Shown here: one piece after another, positions 1 through 10,721 of the stretch | Numbering within the stretch: the first letter of the stretch is position 1 | How the letters are laid out: each line of letters starts with the position of its first letter | Source of the DNA: Eudorina sp. 2006-703-Eu-15 | Taxonomy: Eukaryota > Chlorophyta > Chlorophyceae > Chlamydomonadales > Volvocaceae | DNA: 64,000 bases | NCBI GenBank assembly: GCA_003117195.1 | Contig: BDSI01000033.1 | Span: 62,001-126,000, forward strand | Reading direction: 5' to 3' | Position numbers and translations under genes: made by a program | Notes under the pieces: generated by a model | Databases searched by the model: none | Told to the model about the DNA's origin: nothing | Seen by the model: the letters and a program-made list of their open reading frames with translations, nothing else

Positions 1-190
1 TCGGGTTCTGGGCCATGTATGGGGCAGCGGTGAAGCCAAAATGGCAGAATTGTATATGCTCCCATCCTACCAGCTTGACTACCTAAAGCGTCGCTGATGT
101 GCTGCGGTCCCCAGCTTCGTTGGCCGCTCCAACTGGCAAGGAGGCCATACTGCACCAGCTGAGGGTTCCGACCGCTGCTCCCTTCTGCAG

Positions 191-1974
191 GCTGACCAGG
201 AGCGCAGGGCCAAGGCGGCCGAGGAGCAGCGCGCCGCCGGCACCTCGGGGGCGGGCGGAGCGGCAGGCGCGGATGCAGCCGGCGGCGCGGACGGGGTCGC
301 GGGGTTAGGACCGGGGTCAGGGCTGGGCGGCCCGGCAGGCGCCGGACCCGGCCGCCCCGGCCCTCCACCATTGCCTCCACAACCCGGGGGGCCTCCCGAC
401 GGGATGGGCCCCCGCCGCGGCACCCGCAGCCCCTCACCTCCGTTCCGGCGGTTCACCTCACGTTCTCCGCCCATGCGCGGGCGATTCATGGCGAGTCGCA
501 GTCCGCCGCCGCGGGGGCGGTTCATGGCGAGCCGCAGCCCGCCGCCGCGCGGTCGCATGGGTGGGCGCTACGCAAGCCGCAGCCCGCCGCCGCGCGGCGG
601 GCCGCGCTACGGCAGCCGCAGCCCCTCACCCATGGGTCGGATGCGGCACTACGGCGGGCGCCACGGTAACGGGCCGCCGGCGAGCCCTAGTGACATGCGC
701 GGCAGGCGGTTTGGGAGCCGCAGTCCCTCACCCGTTGGCCGCCGCGGCAGCCTGCGTGGCCCGGGCAGCCGCTACAGCAGCCGGAGCCCCGGACCGGGGC
801 CCTTCCGCGGCATGGGTCCATCCGACCGGTACTCGGACGAGGACGAGCTACCCGGCGGCCGGCGGGCCGGACCTCGGGACCGGGGGCGGGAGGACCGCGA
901 GCGGCCGGCGGGCGCCGCGCAGCAACCCGCGGAGCAGCCGCCGCCAGCTGGGTCACCGGAGGTAAGCCTCCACCGTGTTGTTTATCCCTCCACCTGGGCC
1001 GAATAGGGGCGGGGGCTCCGTATGTCCTCACGGTGCCGATGCGGAGGTGCTGCCTGGCAGAGGCAACAGGGTGAAATATGCCTGCTGCTTGCGGCTCATG
1101 AAATTGAAATTGAATCGCACTTGCTACAGCCTGAATTGTGCATACCTTGCTGACTCCTTGTATCTTGTCCCCTGCTCTGCATACCCCGGATCGTCCTCAG
1201 CCGACCGAGTCGGGGGAGATATCGGAAGGCGAGGTCCCCGGATCAGACGCCGAGGGGCCCCCGGGGCCCAGCGACCGCGCAGCGGCAGGCGAGCCAGGCA
1301 GCCGGGCTGGCCGCGGTGGTGGTGGCGGGGCTGGCCATGCCCCTACGGATGGCAAGGGCTCTCGTCGGGGCTACGCCGGCGGGAGTTCCTACAGCGGGGG
1401 TTACGATAGGGGCCCACGGGGCGCGGGAGGCCCGGAAGGGCACCGGGGCGGGGGGCCTGGCGGGTCAGGGCGGGGGCGAGGGCGAGGCGGCGGGCGGGGC
1501 GGGCGGGGCCCCGGCGGCCTGGGGTCCGGACCCGGAATGGGACCCGGTGCCATGTACGCCTTCGGCAGCCACCCAGGTTTCGAGGGTTACGACGAGGAAG
1601 CGTACGGGTGGTTTGACGAAGGGTACGGCTACGGGTATGATGAGGATGGCGAGGGCTGGGAGGGCGACTACGGCTACGCGTACGCCGATCCGTCGTACTT
1701 CGGTGGCTTCTACGCAGCAGGGCCAGCGATGATGGCTGGCGGTCGCGGGGTGGGTCCCGGAGGCAGCCGCCTGGGTGCCGGAGGGGAGTTTGAGATGTTT
1801 GGCTTCGGCGGCATCGGCGGAGCGGCCGGCATGGGCGCCGGGACCGGGGCCAGCGCCGGGGCCGGGGCCGCCGCCGCCGCTGGCGGCGGCGGCGGCGGCG
1901 GCGGTTATTCGGGCGGCAGCCGGCCTAGTGGCGGGACCGGGGCCGGCAAGGGCAAGGGCCGTGGTGCAGGGTAG
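191..1974 (+). CDS. RS/RGG-rich putative RNA-associated protein, last two exons (5' end outside window)
   Basis: Two exons can be defined: 191-961 and 1201-1974, both joined in phase 0. The first follows a pyrimidine-rich acceptor (cccttctgcag) and ends at GTAAGC; the second follows tcgtcctcag and ends at TAG. Exon one opens with a charged stretch (ADQERRAKAAEEQRAAG), then carries many RSPSP, RSPPPRG and SRSPSP repeats. Exon two starts with an acidic patch (ESGEISEGEV), continues with RGG/GRG tracts, then a Tyr-Gly-Asp/Glu-rich part (YGYGYDEDGEGWEGDYGY), and ends in Gly/Ala-rich low complexity. RS repeats plus RGG boxes are typical of nuclear splicing or mRNA-binding proteins, and Tyr/Gly-rich tails often phase-separate; that role is inferred from composition alone. 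No RRM, zinc finger or cyclophilin domain is inside the window; such a domain could lie upstream. Bases 1-190 read as intron. Confidence 0.7.
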
Positions 1975-2140
1975 CGTCGGAAAAGGTGCTCGGACCGCTG
2001 TCTTTCCGTGCATGTGTCTTGGTGTGAATGGAACTGGGACAGGTGCCAACTGGCCATGCGTGCCGGCTTCGGCTCCGCTGTGTGGAGGCCATGTGCCCAG
2101 CCGCCGTGATGGCTGGCCCGCTCCTTCCGTGCACAGTGGA

Positions 2141-2145
2141 TGTAA
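2141..2145 (+). promoter_or_regulatory. Candidate poly(A) signal TGTAA of the RS/RGG gene
   Basis: TGTAA is the usual poly(A) signal of volvocine algae. This copy lies about 170 bases after the stop codon at 1972-1974. A second TGTAA at 2498 lies inside a dispersed repeat. Confidence 0.4.
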
Positions 2146-2497
2146 CCGTGTGGGCCGTGCGGCCACCGTGCAGCCGTCGTTGCGACAAATGGATCTTAGC
2201 TTCTTGCACTGGAGGTTCGTACCATGCAGATTCGTACCGTACAACGAAATATTCCCAGGTCAAGGAGGCCGCCTGAGCCTGGTCATTGGAACCTAGCCGA
2301 CTTCGTCCCGCTGCCGGACGTTGGTCCCCACAGAGCCCAACGCTGATACGGTAGCAATCCCGCAATGTTCCCCACAGCCAAAAATGATTCCATCTGATCC
2401 GCGCCTAGGTCGTTTCGCGGTCGCGAGGTTTGAAGGAAATCAGCTCCATCCCCGCAAGGTACATGGACATGCCCTTAGCATTCCACGTGGGATGCAA

Positions 2498-2588
2498 TGT
2501 AACCGTTACAAGGTGGACCCGTATCCCGACCGGGTGTTCCAACGGGCCCAGATAGCTCGTAGGTGCCTCGTCTCATCAACCCCTACCA
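2498..2588 (-). repeat. Dispersed 91-bp repeat C, copy 1 (inverted)
   Basis: Its reverse complement matches 40670-40760 over about 91 bases with one mismatch seen by eye. The matching block begins ggtaggggttgatg and runs to ccaccttgtaacggttaca. Confidence 0.85.
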
Positions 2589-2881
2589 AGGACTGCGCAC
2601 CCATCCTCTCTCACCCGGGGGGGGGCGGTCACGCAGCCATACCGGCCACTACACCAGGTTACCAGCGCGCCAGGATTGCCTCTCCTGGAAACCGCGCCAG
2701 ACCCGCCTAATCACCTAGCGGTGAGGGGGTTGGGATGCAGTCGTGCTGCAAGCACCCCATCACCTGCGCAGCCGGCCGGGCGCTGTGGTCGACGCGACAG
2801 GAGCGAGAACGGCCGTTGGATCTAGGTAAATGGTAAGCCTCTGCGATGGCTCAGATTCAATGCTCACATGGCCCAGAGGCC

Positions 2882-2928
2882 GTTGGAACACCCGCTTGGG
2901 ACTCTAGGGTCCACCTTGTAACGGTTAC
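2882..2928 (+). repeat. Dispersed repeat C, partial diverged copy 2
   Basis: It shares gttggaacacccg and gggtccaccttgtaacggtt with the other two copies but has a 2-base length difference in the middle. It lies 300 bases from copy 1 in the opposite orientation. Confidence 0.75.
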
Positions 2929-5132
2929 TACTACAGCACGCACGCAACGCGCATCAGGACCTTGCGCGCGTGGGTTGCGTGGGTTAAAAGCTGCCACAGC
3001 AGGCAGAATTGTACGGCTATTGTTTCGGGCTGGGCCAAGGCTGTCGACGCCACGCAGATGTTTCACTCCTAGAGCCTTCTGCAGTGGGGGTAGGGAAGCC
3101 GCCAAGCCTGCTTACGGGCTGGAGGGGGTGAATGACCTGCCCGCCGCGGGCGATCGAATGAAGTGGCGGCTGTCGCGATCCCGGCCACGGCGGCTCAGGT
3201 GTTCACTCGCCACTGTACTCGACAAAACAGGTATCCATCGAAAGGGTTACATACCGAGGGTCTGAACCTCACTGACGCACCCTGCAGGCGGGCGAGCGTT
3301 GCATTTCCAAACACCTCCTTCCAGCCATCGCGTCAGCGTGCATCAGCAACACGACACTACTCGACATCAACTAAATGAAATAACACCTGTCACGCAAACA
3401 ACCGCAAGACACGGCAAGGATATGGAAAATTGACATCCAACAGTGGCGGAGATTCGCTGTAGCTAGTCGTATGCCACCGTCCGGCCGAGGACGGGGGCTG
3501 TAGCCACCTACCTACAGCTTCTCACCACCGTATAGCCCGACACCGACGACCCCTCAACACGCTGGGGAGCTATCCATCCTAAGGCTCGGCATGCAAGGCC
3601 TCCTGATGGTCAGCGCACACAGGCGAATCCCATGCCGTGTCCAGGGGGCCAACACGCTTTCTCCATCTCCATCCTCCATCGTCAACATCCGCTATGATAC
3701 ACAGCTATATCCATGATGATCAACACACGTCACCAAACAACATCGGCATAACCAAAGATTTCTTGGTTTATCTTCTCTCGACAATGCGGACAATACGATA
3801 CCTGCGGCTAGCGCACGCCGCCGCCGCACGTAGTGTTACAACCACCTGGCCGCGCCAGCCGCAGACGCTGTACAGCAACCAAAGGCGGCACAGATCCGAG
3901 CGAATACAGCACAAATGGACCCGACTGTGAGATGATGTATGAGATGCACAACACGTGTGTCCCCTCTGCCGCGAAACTGCTTGCCGCCGATGTGAGGGAG
4001 GTACCACGGAGGGCGCGAGCGAGGGAGTGAGGCAGGGCGGGAGGGGGGGGACCGCAGGTCCGCGAGGCCTCCTCGCCGCCTGCGACAGAGACGGCTCCGA
4101 ATGAGGGGCACGGAACAGACCGCGGGAGCCACACCCGACAAACAACAACCACCATATCGCCACCAATCAAAACCCACGACGGACCGAGGGCCGCAGGGCG
4201 CAACAAGCCTTGCGTGTGCACGGAGTGCCGCAGCAGCCCCCCTGCCGGCCAGCACCGCAAACGGCGCAATAAGCAATGCGGCGCGCCTCGAGGTGCCGAA
4301 TTCGCCCATCGCGTGGGCCCCCCCATTGGATGTACGGCATAAAATTGTTGCCCCGGCATGAAATAGTAGCCCCAACGGGACCTGCTTTCCGCAGTTCCCT
4401 GGGGGGCAGCAGTCCCAAAACGTGGTCCGTCGCGGGATCCCCATTTCCTCCCTGTCTCCCGCTCACAACATTCTCTCCCAGCCTCCCGCTACTGCTCCGC
4501 TACTGCCACAACATTTAACAACACTTGGTGGAGCATTGAGCAGGTGCGCACTGCTCCCGCTGGACCCCAACCTCGCCAATTCAGGAAGTAAAGAGAGTTG
4601 GAGACCTCCCAAAGACAACGGCAGTGGACGACGCACTGCGAGCGCAGACGCGACGCGCCCTGTCCTGTCCACCCGTTATTCAGGTCCGGAAGGCAGCGAG
4701 CTTCCGGCAGCGAGCGTCCGATCGGCCGACCAGCCAGCCGCCGCCCAGATGCCCGTGCACCTTGCAAGGAGGAGCTACAGCCCAGACGGGCCCTGCACCC
4801 CGGCGCGAACACACCAGGCGTGAACACATAAACGAAACGATGATGTAGCAGTACAGAGGAGGCGCTGACGGCATGTGCCGGAGGGAGGGACGCATGCAGA
4901 CGGCAGCTGAGGCAGGTGCTGAAAGAAGATGACAGGTCTCGCAGCGCATTGATTGGGGGGATGCCCAAGCCCTGGTCACTGACAAGCCGCATCCTGGCCG
5001 GATTCCCTTCAGAGTCATACCGGCGGCCCAACCCGCTTCCCTCACTCGTCCCCCATCCACCACCCTACCTCTCCAAAAACATCCATCACTGAACATGCCG
5101 GATCAGGACCTCCAGACGGTTGACCTAGTTTT

Positions 5133-5171
5133 GCCTAATTAGGCGTCCCCCGGCCGTTTGCCTTATTAGGC
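5133..5171. repeat. Pair of 12-bp palindromes near the 3' end of the ankyrin gene
   Basis: GCCTAATTAGGC (5133-5144) is a perfect palindrome and GCCTTATTAGGC (5160-5171) a near copy, each preceded by a T-run. They lie about 215 bases past the ankyrin stop codon on minus. Two such AT-cored dyads in GC-rich DNA could be a transposon footprint or a protein-binding site. Confidence 0.4.
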
Positions 5172-5384
5172 ATCCCAACAAGTCTAAAACACGATGACAT
5201 GTCCCCGAAAGCAAGACGCCTTGCTACACCATAAATCCATACGACACACACAATCCGCAAGCGCGTCCTTCGTCCGCTGCCTCCGCGCGTTCCGCACCCC
5301 GACCCATCGCCTCATCAGCCGTTCCTTTCTTTCCTTCGCTCCCGACCAATCTTCTTCGCATATCCCGCGGCATCCCGCCACCGG

Positions 5385-7787
5385 TCACCCGCTGCGGCAG
5401 CCCAGGCAGCCACAGGCCGCCCGCGACAGCCCCGACAGCGCCCGCAGCTCCACCCCCGGCGGCGCCAGCCCCGCCAACGCCAGGACCTCCATCCGCAGCT
5501 CCGAAACCAGCCCGTGGTGCGGCCGTAGGGAGCGCTGCTGCTGGGGCTGCTGAGGCAGCCGGCACACACCATCACCCTCTGCCGGCGCCACCGCCACCGC
5601 CACCGCCGCCGCCACCGGCTGCTCCTCGCTCCCGTTGCTACAGGCCGTACTGCCGCTGCTGCACGTCACGGCGCTGCCGCCGTTGATGTTGGAATGGACA
5701 CAAGCGCCGCCGCAGCCACCGCTCAGCGCCGCCAGCGCGGCGATGCGCTTGCGGTCGAGCAGCACGCGGCCCGCCGCCACCGCCTTGTCGTACAGGTTGA
5801 CTCGGAGCTGCCGCTGCTGGCGGCAGCGCGCCGCCGCCAGCAGCCAGCCGCCCGCGACGTCCTGCATGGCGGCCAGCACGCGCTGCGGCATCAGGCAGTG
5901 CGGCGCGGCGGGCTCGCCGCCCAGCTCCGAGACCACGGCGCTGCAGCCGTACCGCCACAGCTCGTCCACCACCTTGCGGCACTCCGCCAGCTCTTGACCG
6001 TCCTGGCAGAAGGTCAAAAGCCGGTTGGCCCAGGGAGGCGAAACACCACTAAGATTGGGCTCGGAGAGGGGCGTGATGGATGTGATACACGACACCGTAG
6101 CGCTCCTACACACCTCAAGAGGATCAGCTGCGCCACACCCTCTCCCGCCGTCCGAATGCCCAGTGCACCGCCGGGTCAGCAAGTGCCCGGTGAGTGCCGC
6201 CTCCTCAACGGCTACATGCATGCATAGGTGCAAAGCACAACCCGGCAGCTGGCGGCCTCCGGTCCCGTCCGCCTCCCCCAAGGGTTCCCCCACCGGGGTA
6301 CACCGTACCAAGCACTCCACCCACTTCCGGGGTACCTCCCGGGCGGCGGTTCGTCCCCGCGTCGCCGGACGCACCTGCAGCTGCTCCATCTCCGCACGGT
6401 GGTGGCGGTACCAGGCGTCATCCGCCGGCGTCTGATTGTGGCAGCTGTTGCCACCCGCGCCCGCCTCGGGCGCCGCCGGCGCCGACTCCTCCGCCTCCGG
6501 CGGGCCCTGCACCGCCGCCGCTTCCGCCGCCTCCGTCCCCCCCTCCGCGTCCTGCGGCCACAGCCCCGGCCACACCGCGTGCTGCTGCCCGCACGGGCAG
6601 AGCATGTCCGCCCCCGGCGCGGCCGCAAGAGCGCCGTACTGCTGCATCAGCGCGTCCAAGTGGGCCTCCCACGGCGCCGGCGCGTACAGCGCCTCTCGCA
6701 CCCGCGCCGCCTCGGCGCCCGCGTCCGCGCCGTACGCTACCAGACAGTGCACGTGCGTGAAGCAGTCGCCCGCCGCCGCGAGGCGCAGCGGCGAGTCGGC
6801 GGGGTTGTCGGCCCAGGCCACGTGCGGCGCCGCGCCGCGGCGCAGCAGCGTGCTGACGCAGCACGTCCGGGAGCCCCGGCAGAACCGCCCCGCGCACAGC
6901 AGCAGCGGCGCCCCCAGCTCGGGGTCGGCCCCCTGCTGCAGCAGCCACTGCATCAGCTGCTGCTGGTCGTTGCCGGTGGCGAGCACCAGCGGGGTGGAGG
7001 CCAGGTGGGCGGGGCGCACCGCGTCGATGACGCAGCGCGGCAGCCGCGGCGGCAGCCGGGAGATGACCTCGCGCGGGAAGGCCTTGTGGGAGGCGAGCGC
7101 CCAGACGAGGAAGCGCAGCGCGCGCAGCGCCGGCGGGCGGCGCTCGTAGTCGCGGGGCAGGGCGGCGAGCAGCGCGGCAACGACGGGCCAGCGGCCGGCG
7201 GCGGCGGCCGCAGCCAGGGGGCACGTCGTGCGGAGCGCCAGCAGGGCCTCGTCGTCGTCGCCGTGATCGCGGCCGTTGACACTGGTGGGTGCGGTGGTCG
7301 TTGGGGGGGCCTGCTCCGCCGTGGTTTGGTGTGAAGGGTGGGGGGAGGTGGGCCGGCGGGGGGAGCTGTCGGTGGTGGTTGGGAAGAGGGAGGCGCCGAG
7401 GGAGAGGAGCTCCTCCACGACGGCGATGAAGCCCCCGCTGGCGGCCATGTAGAGGGCGGTGCGCCCGGCCCGGTCAGGAGCGTCCAAGTGCGCACCCAGC
7501 GAGGCCAGAACCTGCACCAACGAGGGCTGGTTCCGCTGCGCCGCTCGATGCAAGGGGGTCTCCCCGGTGCTGGAATCCACAAAGTTGGGATCGGCACCGT
7601 CGGCCACGCAGCGCATGACCGCGAGGGAGTCGCCCATCGTTGCCGCGGTCAGCAGTCTGAGGCCTGCTTGAGCAGCGGCCTCCGCTGCTGAAACGGACGC
7701 TGGTTGATAGTCGAAAGGCAGGCCGCATCTGCCGAGATCTCCAACGCCGCGTTGGCTGAACGTGTTGGAAGGTGAAAACAGCGCCAT
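5385..7787 (-). CDS. Ankyrin-repeat protein
   Basis: Two exons on minus, 7787-6375 and 6002-5385, joined in phase 0 give 676 residues. The donor is CTGCAG|GTGCGT and the acceptor TTCTGCCAG. The start is the ATG at 7787, 50 codons before the first repeat. Canonical ankyrin motifs are visible around residues 43-140 (GETPLHRAAQ, GRTALYMAASGG, VVEELLSLGA) and a second set around residues 260-345 (TPLVLATGND, QWLLQQGADPELG, DSPLRLAAAGD, LVAYGADAG). Between them is a Pro/Thr/Ser-rich linker. A Cys-containing piece follows the repeats (MLCPCGQQHAVW), then an acidic Ala-rich segment and a C-terminal region with Ser/Ala/Gln runs. Ankyrin repeats mediate protein-protein contacts; no catalytic domain or membrane segment is apparent, so the partner and pathway are unknown. 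Bases 6003-6374 also read open in the same frame, so intron retention would not stop translation. Confidence 0.8.
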   Translation of the reverse strand: MALFSPSNTFSQRGVGDLGRCGLPFDYQPASVSAAEAAAQAGLRLLTAATMGDSLAVMRCVADGADPNFVDSSTGETPLHRAAQRNQPSLVQVLASLGAHLDAPDRAGRTALYMAASGGFIAVVEELLSLGASLFPTTTDSSPRRPTSPHPSHQTTAEQAPPTTTAPTSVNGRDHGDDDEALLALRTTCPLAAAAAAGRWPVVAALLAALPRDYERRPPALRALRFLVWALASHKAFPREVISRLPPRLPRCVIDAVRPAHLASTPLVLATGNDQQQLMQWLLQQGADPELGAPLLLCAGRFCRGSRTCCVSTLLRRGAAPHVAWADNPADSPLRLAAAGDCFTHVHCLVAYGADAGAEAARVREALYAPAPWEAHLDALMQQYGALAAAPGADMLCPCGQQHAVWPGLWPQDAEGGTEAAEAAAVQGPPEAEESAPAAPEAGAGGNSCHNQTPADDAWYRHHRAEMEQLQVRPATRGRTAAREVPRKWVECLVRCTPVGEPLGEADGTGGRQLPGCALHLCMHVAVEEAALTGHLLTRRCTGHSDGGRGCGAADPLEVCRSATVSCITSITPLSEPNLSGVSPPWANRLLTFCQDGQELAECRKVVDELWRYGCSAVVSELGGEPAAPHCLMPQRVLAAMQDVAGGWLLAAARCRQQRQLRVNLYDKAVAAGRVLLDRKRIAALAALSGGCGGACVHSNINGGSAVTCSSGSTACSNGSEEQPVAAAVAVAVAPAEGDGVCRLPQQPQQQRSLRPHHGLVSELRMEVLALAGLAPPGVELRALSGLSRAACGCLGCRSG

Positions 7788-10721
7788 TCACGCTTCCGGA
7801 ACAGCTTCCTCTGCATACAGACAGATTTCACCAGAAAATGGTATCATTCGTAAGAAAACTAAAGCCTAAAAATAGCGATTCGGCGAGTACAACAGGCCTA
7901 GGCCTGGAGGCCCAGCATGCCATGGCGCGCGGTCCATGCCACAATGCTATTGACAAAGTGGAAGGCAAATGTTATAAATATCGCTCAACCTCGAAGCGTT
8001 GACGAACAAATAGGGTTTATGCGTCCGCCACCCTTCCAGAACAACGAAACGAGGCCCGCACCTTCAATACAATACAGCTCGATCGATATGTGTCCCAAGC
8101 GACAGTAGACGGGCCCAGGAAGCAAAGTATCTCAACGCCGCGGGCACAGCGGTTGACGCACTGGCCTCGCGCTCCCGAAACAACTAATGTGATTCGGTCT
8201 AACTCAATAAATTGCTGGGTTAGATATCAATGGCACGATCTTTACTTTTCCGTTCCGCGTCCGCAGGTACCAGCTGTTTGGGCCTTGTTGGATGACAGGA
8301 AATTACACTTGTCCGGAGCGTATGCCAAAGCGCAATGACCCTTACATTGATTATGCATCTTTGTTTATGGCATCTGTGGGGTGTACTGCTTCCAGTCGTA
8401 TCGTAGATTTGGTCGTCCATGGGCCAGGCTGCAAGCTGGCAGAAGCAAGGCGTTGCCTTTATGAATGGGCTCACGCCTGGTGTCTCAAGGTCTCTAAGCA
8501 CTTCCACCGTTGTGCGACCCGGACGGCGCACAACAGCTTTCGCGTTCCAACTGCCATCGAAGGGGGTTGTGTCGTCCGTGTTGAGTGGGCCGCAACAAAC
8601 TCTTCTTGCAATACCTTTTTGTAATCCTAACTCATAGGGTCCAAGGGTGTTGCACAATCATCGTTCGTCTGTCGTATGCACGTCCGCAGTGTGCGGGCTA
8701 CCGACAGCGGGCTGTGATGGGGGCCCTAGCAGCCCTCGAGCGTGGCCATCATCGCTTGTATGACGCATGGGGACTTACGCACTGCTCTGGCGCGCCCACC
8801 GATCGCTGTGACAGTCAGTGCGGACTTTGGGGCTCGTCTCGCGTCCTTTGCGGCACTGAGGCTACCTCCACGGAACTGGAGTTCCGTACCGCCAACCCAC
8901 CATTTGCTGAGTGGGGTTTCGGGCCGTGTCGGTCTGTCACGGCCCCAGGAAGTTGAGTCCCCGCCCGTGTCTCCCAAACCCTGATTGACGTGATCTGTTG
9001 GGGCGGGTGTCGTCCTGTCATAACGGATTGGCCTTATTGCTGTTGTTGGCCGCATTGACGTCACGGATCACACAACCAACCGATGCCCATCGTTATTCAC
9101 GGATTTGTATCGCGTAGGCGCCCCGACGCGCAGCACATAGGCTGCTGTGCCAACTAAGGGACCACTGAAGCTCATCCTAAAATTCGTCGCCGTAACCTCC
9201 GTGCACCATGGTCAGGTGTTGTCGAATGGTTTCGAAGTGCTGTGTCGACGCCTATTCGCGTGAAAGATTCTGCTCTCTTATCTTGCTCCTTGTCGCCTCC
9301 TTGAGACTACTGCGCACCGAGATCCCTTCCGCACGCGGACTTCTTCCGGAATACCCTCCGATGTGTTGCCCACAGCCGCTGACCGCCGCTGCCTGAGGAC
9401 GGTATTGCCGAATATTGTTGGCCCCTTGCGCTCACTCACACGACCGGCTACTGACCTCATTCGCCATCGAATGGAAACATGACTGAAAATACTCGCACGG
9501 ACTCGCGTGCTGTTGGCTGGTATTGGTACAGCGCCGGCACCAAGTGTGGCAGTGCGTGGGCGCAAGCCAGCCAGCCCGCTAGGGATGAGGGAACAACATC
9601 CGAACTTGAGCCGCCAAATGCCGAGATGGAGTACCGTGTACCCTAAAACCCTAGTACCAAGCTCAAGAATGCAGCAGGACACAGATCGACTGCCATGCCG
9701 GACGAGCGACTCAACAGCAAAGTCAGTTTCACCACACAGTCACGTCTCGCGGTCGACCTACCACGCCAGCGACCGCACCTCCTTCCATCTGGAAAGAAAC
9801 GGCAGCAAGGAGCTCGTCAACACCCGCCACAGCTGAGGGCACGGCCGACTGGCGGTGGCTGCGCCAATACAAATGTGGCTCCCCGCAGTCGCTGCAACAC
9901 CCGCCGCCCACCACGCTGGTACCCACGAGCACCTTTTGACCGCGACCTAGATGGCTCTGTAGCAGCACCCAGTGGGTGCACGGGGCGACAGCGCAGCATG
10001 ACAGCGTGCATGCACGGAGCCGCCATCGTCATTCTTGCTGAAGACCTGCCGGCCAGGGACGCGTACTGGGAGACGACCAAGGTGCACCATCCTGCAGGCC
10101 ACAAAAGCAGCAGCAGCAGCAGCAGCAATACACACCGGAGAGTTCGGCCAGCACGAGAGCACGACGTTCGTCCCCGAATGGCACGAACCGAAGACATGTT
10201 TGACGCTAGTTTGTGCCCCGCTCCGTATCGGCGACTTCAAACCGGTCTGCCCCAGGGACGGCTCAGCGCAATATCTGATACACATAACTACATGTACGGG
10301 CGTTTTTCTCCGAAAGCCCAACCACGTCCTCTCAACACCCACCTGCGCGGTCGAGCTGTGGCAGCCCCTCCCCGCCTGCTTGGCGTTCCAAGAGGCCGTC
10401 CGAGCTCCACCCGACATTGCGCTCCGATTCCGTCGATTAGTGTGCAGCGCCTCGAAGGTCCCAAGGAAACGAAAGGTGCAGAGAGCTCCGATGTTCATTT
10501 TAAACTACGTAAACCTAATTGTTCATGTCATCTACAAGCTGGGTCAGCCATCGAAGCCCTGCACCCGAAATAACCGAGCCCAATACCAATGCGATGGCGC
10601 AGCTCTGATGTGGCTGCGCCGTACGGCTTCTCTGTCCTACTGTCCTGTCTTTCCTCGAATGGCAAGCTGGGAACAACAACGCGGCTCCACCGCATCTGCC
10701 GCCACTGGCAATTTGCATCAT
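7788..10721. other. Intergenic region, no gene recognised
   Basis: It separates the ankyrin gene (upstream side) from the 3' end of membrin. The longest open frame (9695-10573, plus) is low in informative composition, has competing frames on the other strand and matches no family I recognise. A CAG run sits at 10106-10127. I see no tRNA or rRNA. Confidence 0.45.
10106..10127. repeat. CAG trinucleotide microsatellite
   Basis: About seven AGC/CAG units in a row in DNA that I read as non-coding. Confidence 0.8.

Larger units (their letters stand above)
1975..5384. other. Intergenic region, no gene recognised
   Basis: This 3.4-kb stretch holds the 3' UTR of the RS/RGG gene, two copies of a dispersed repeat (2498-2588 and 2882-2928), and the downstream region of the ankyrin gene. 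Open frames are short, overlap on both strands and show no recognisable motif or convincing splice chain. I see no RNA gene. Confidence 0.5.

Noticed and set aside
6003..6374. Continuous 800-codon ankyrin frame without intron
   Set aside because: The middle part loses the expected composition, and clean GTGCGT and CTGCCAG splice sites remove it in phase 0; intron retention remains possible.
9695..10573. A 292-codon plus frame as a gene
   Set aside because: No recognisable motif, competing frames on the opposite strand, and a CAG microsatellite inside; nothing supports translation.
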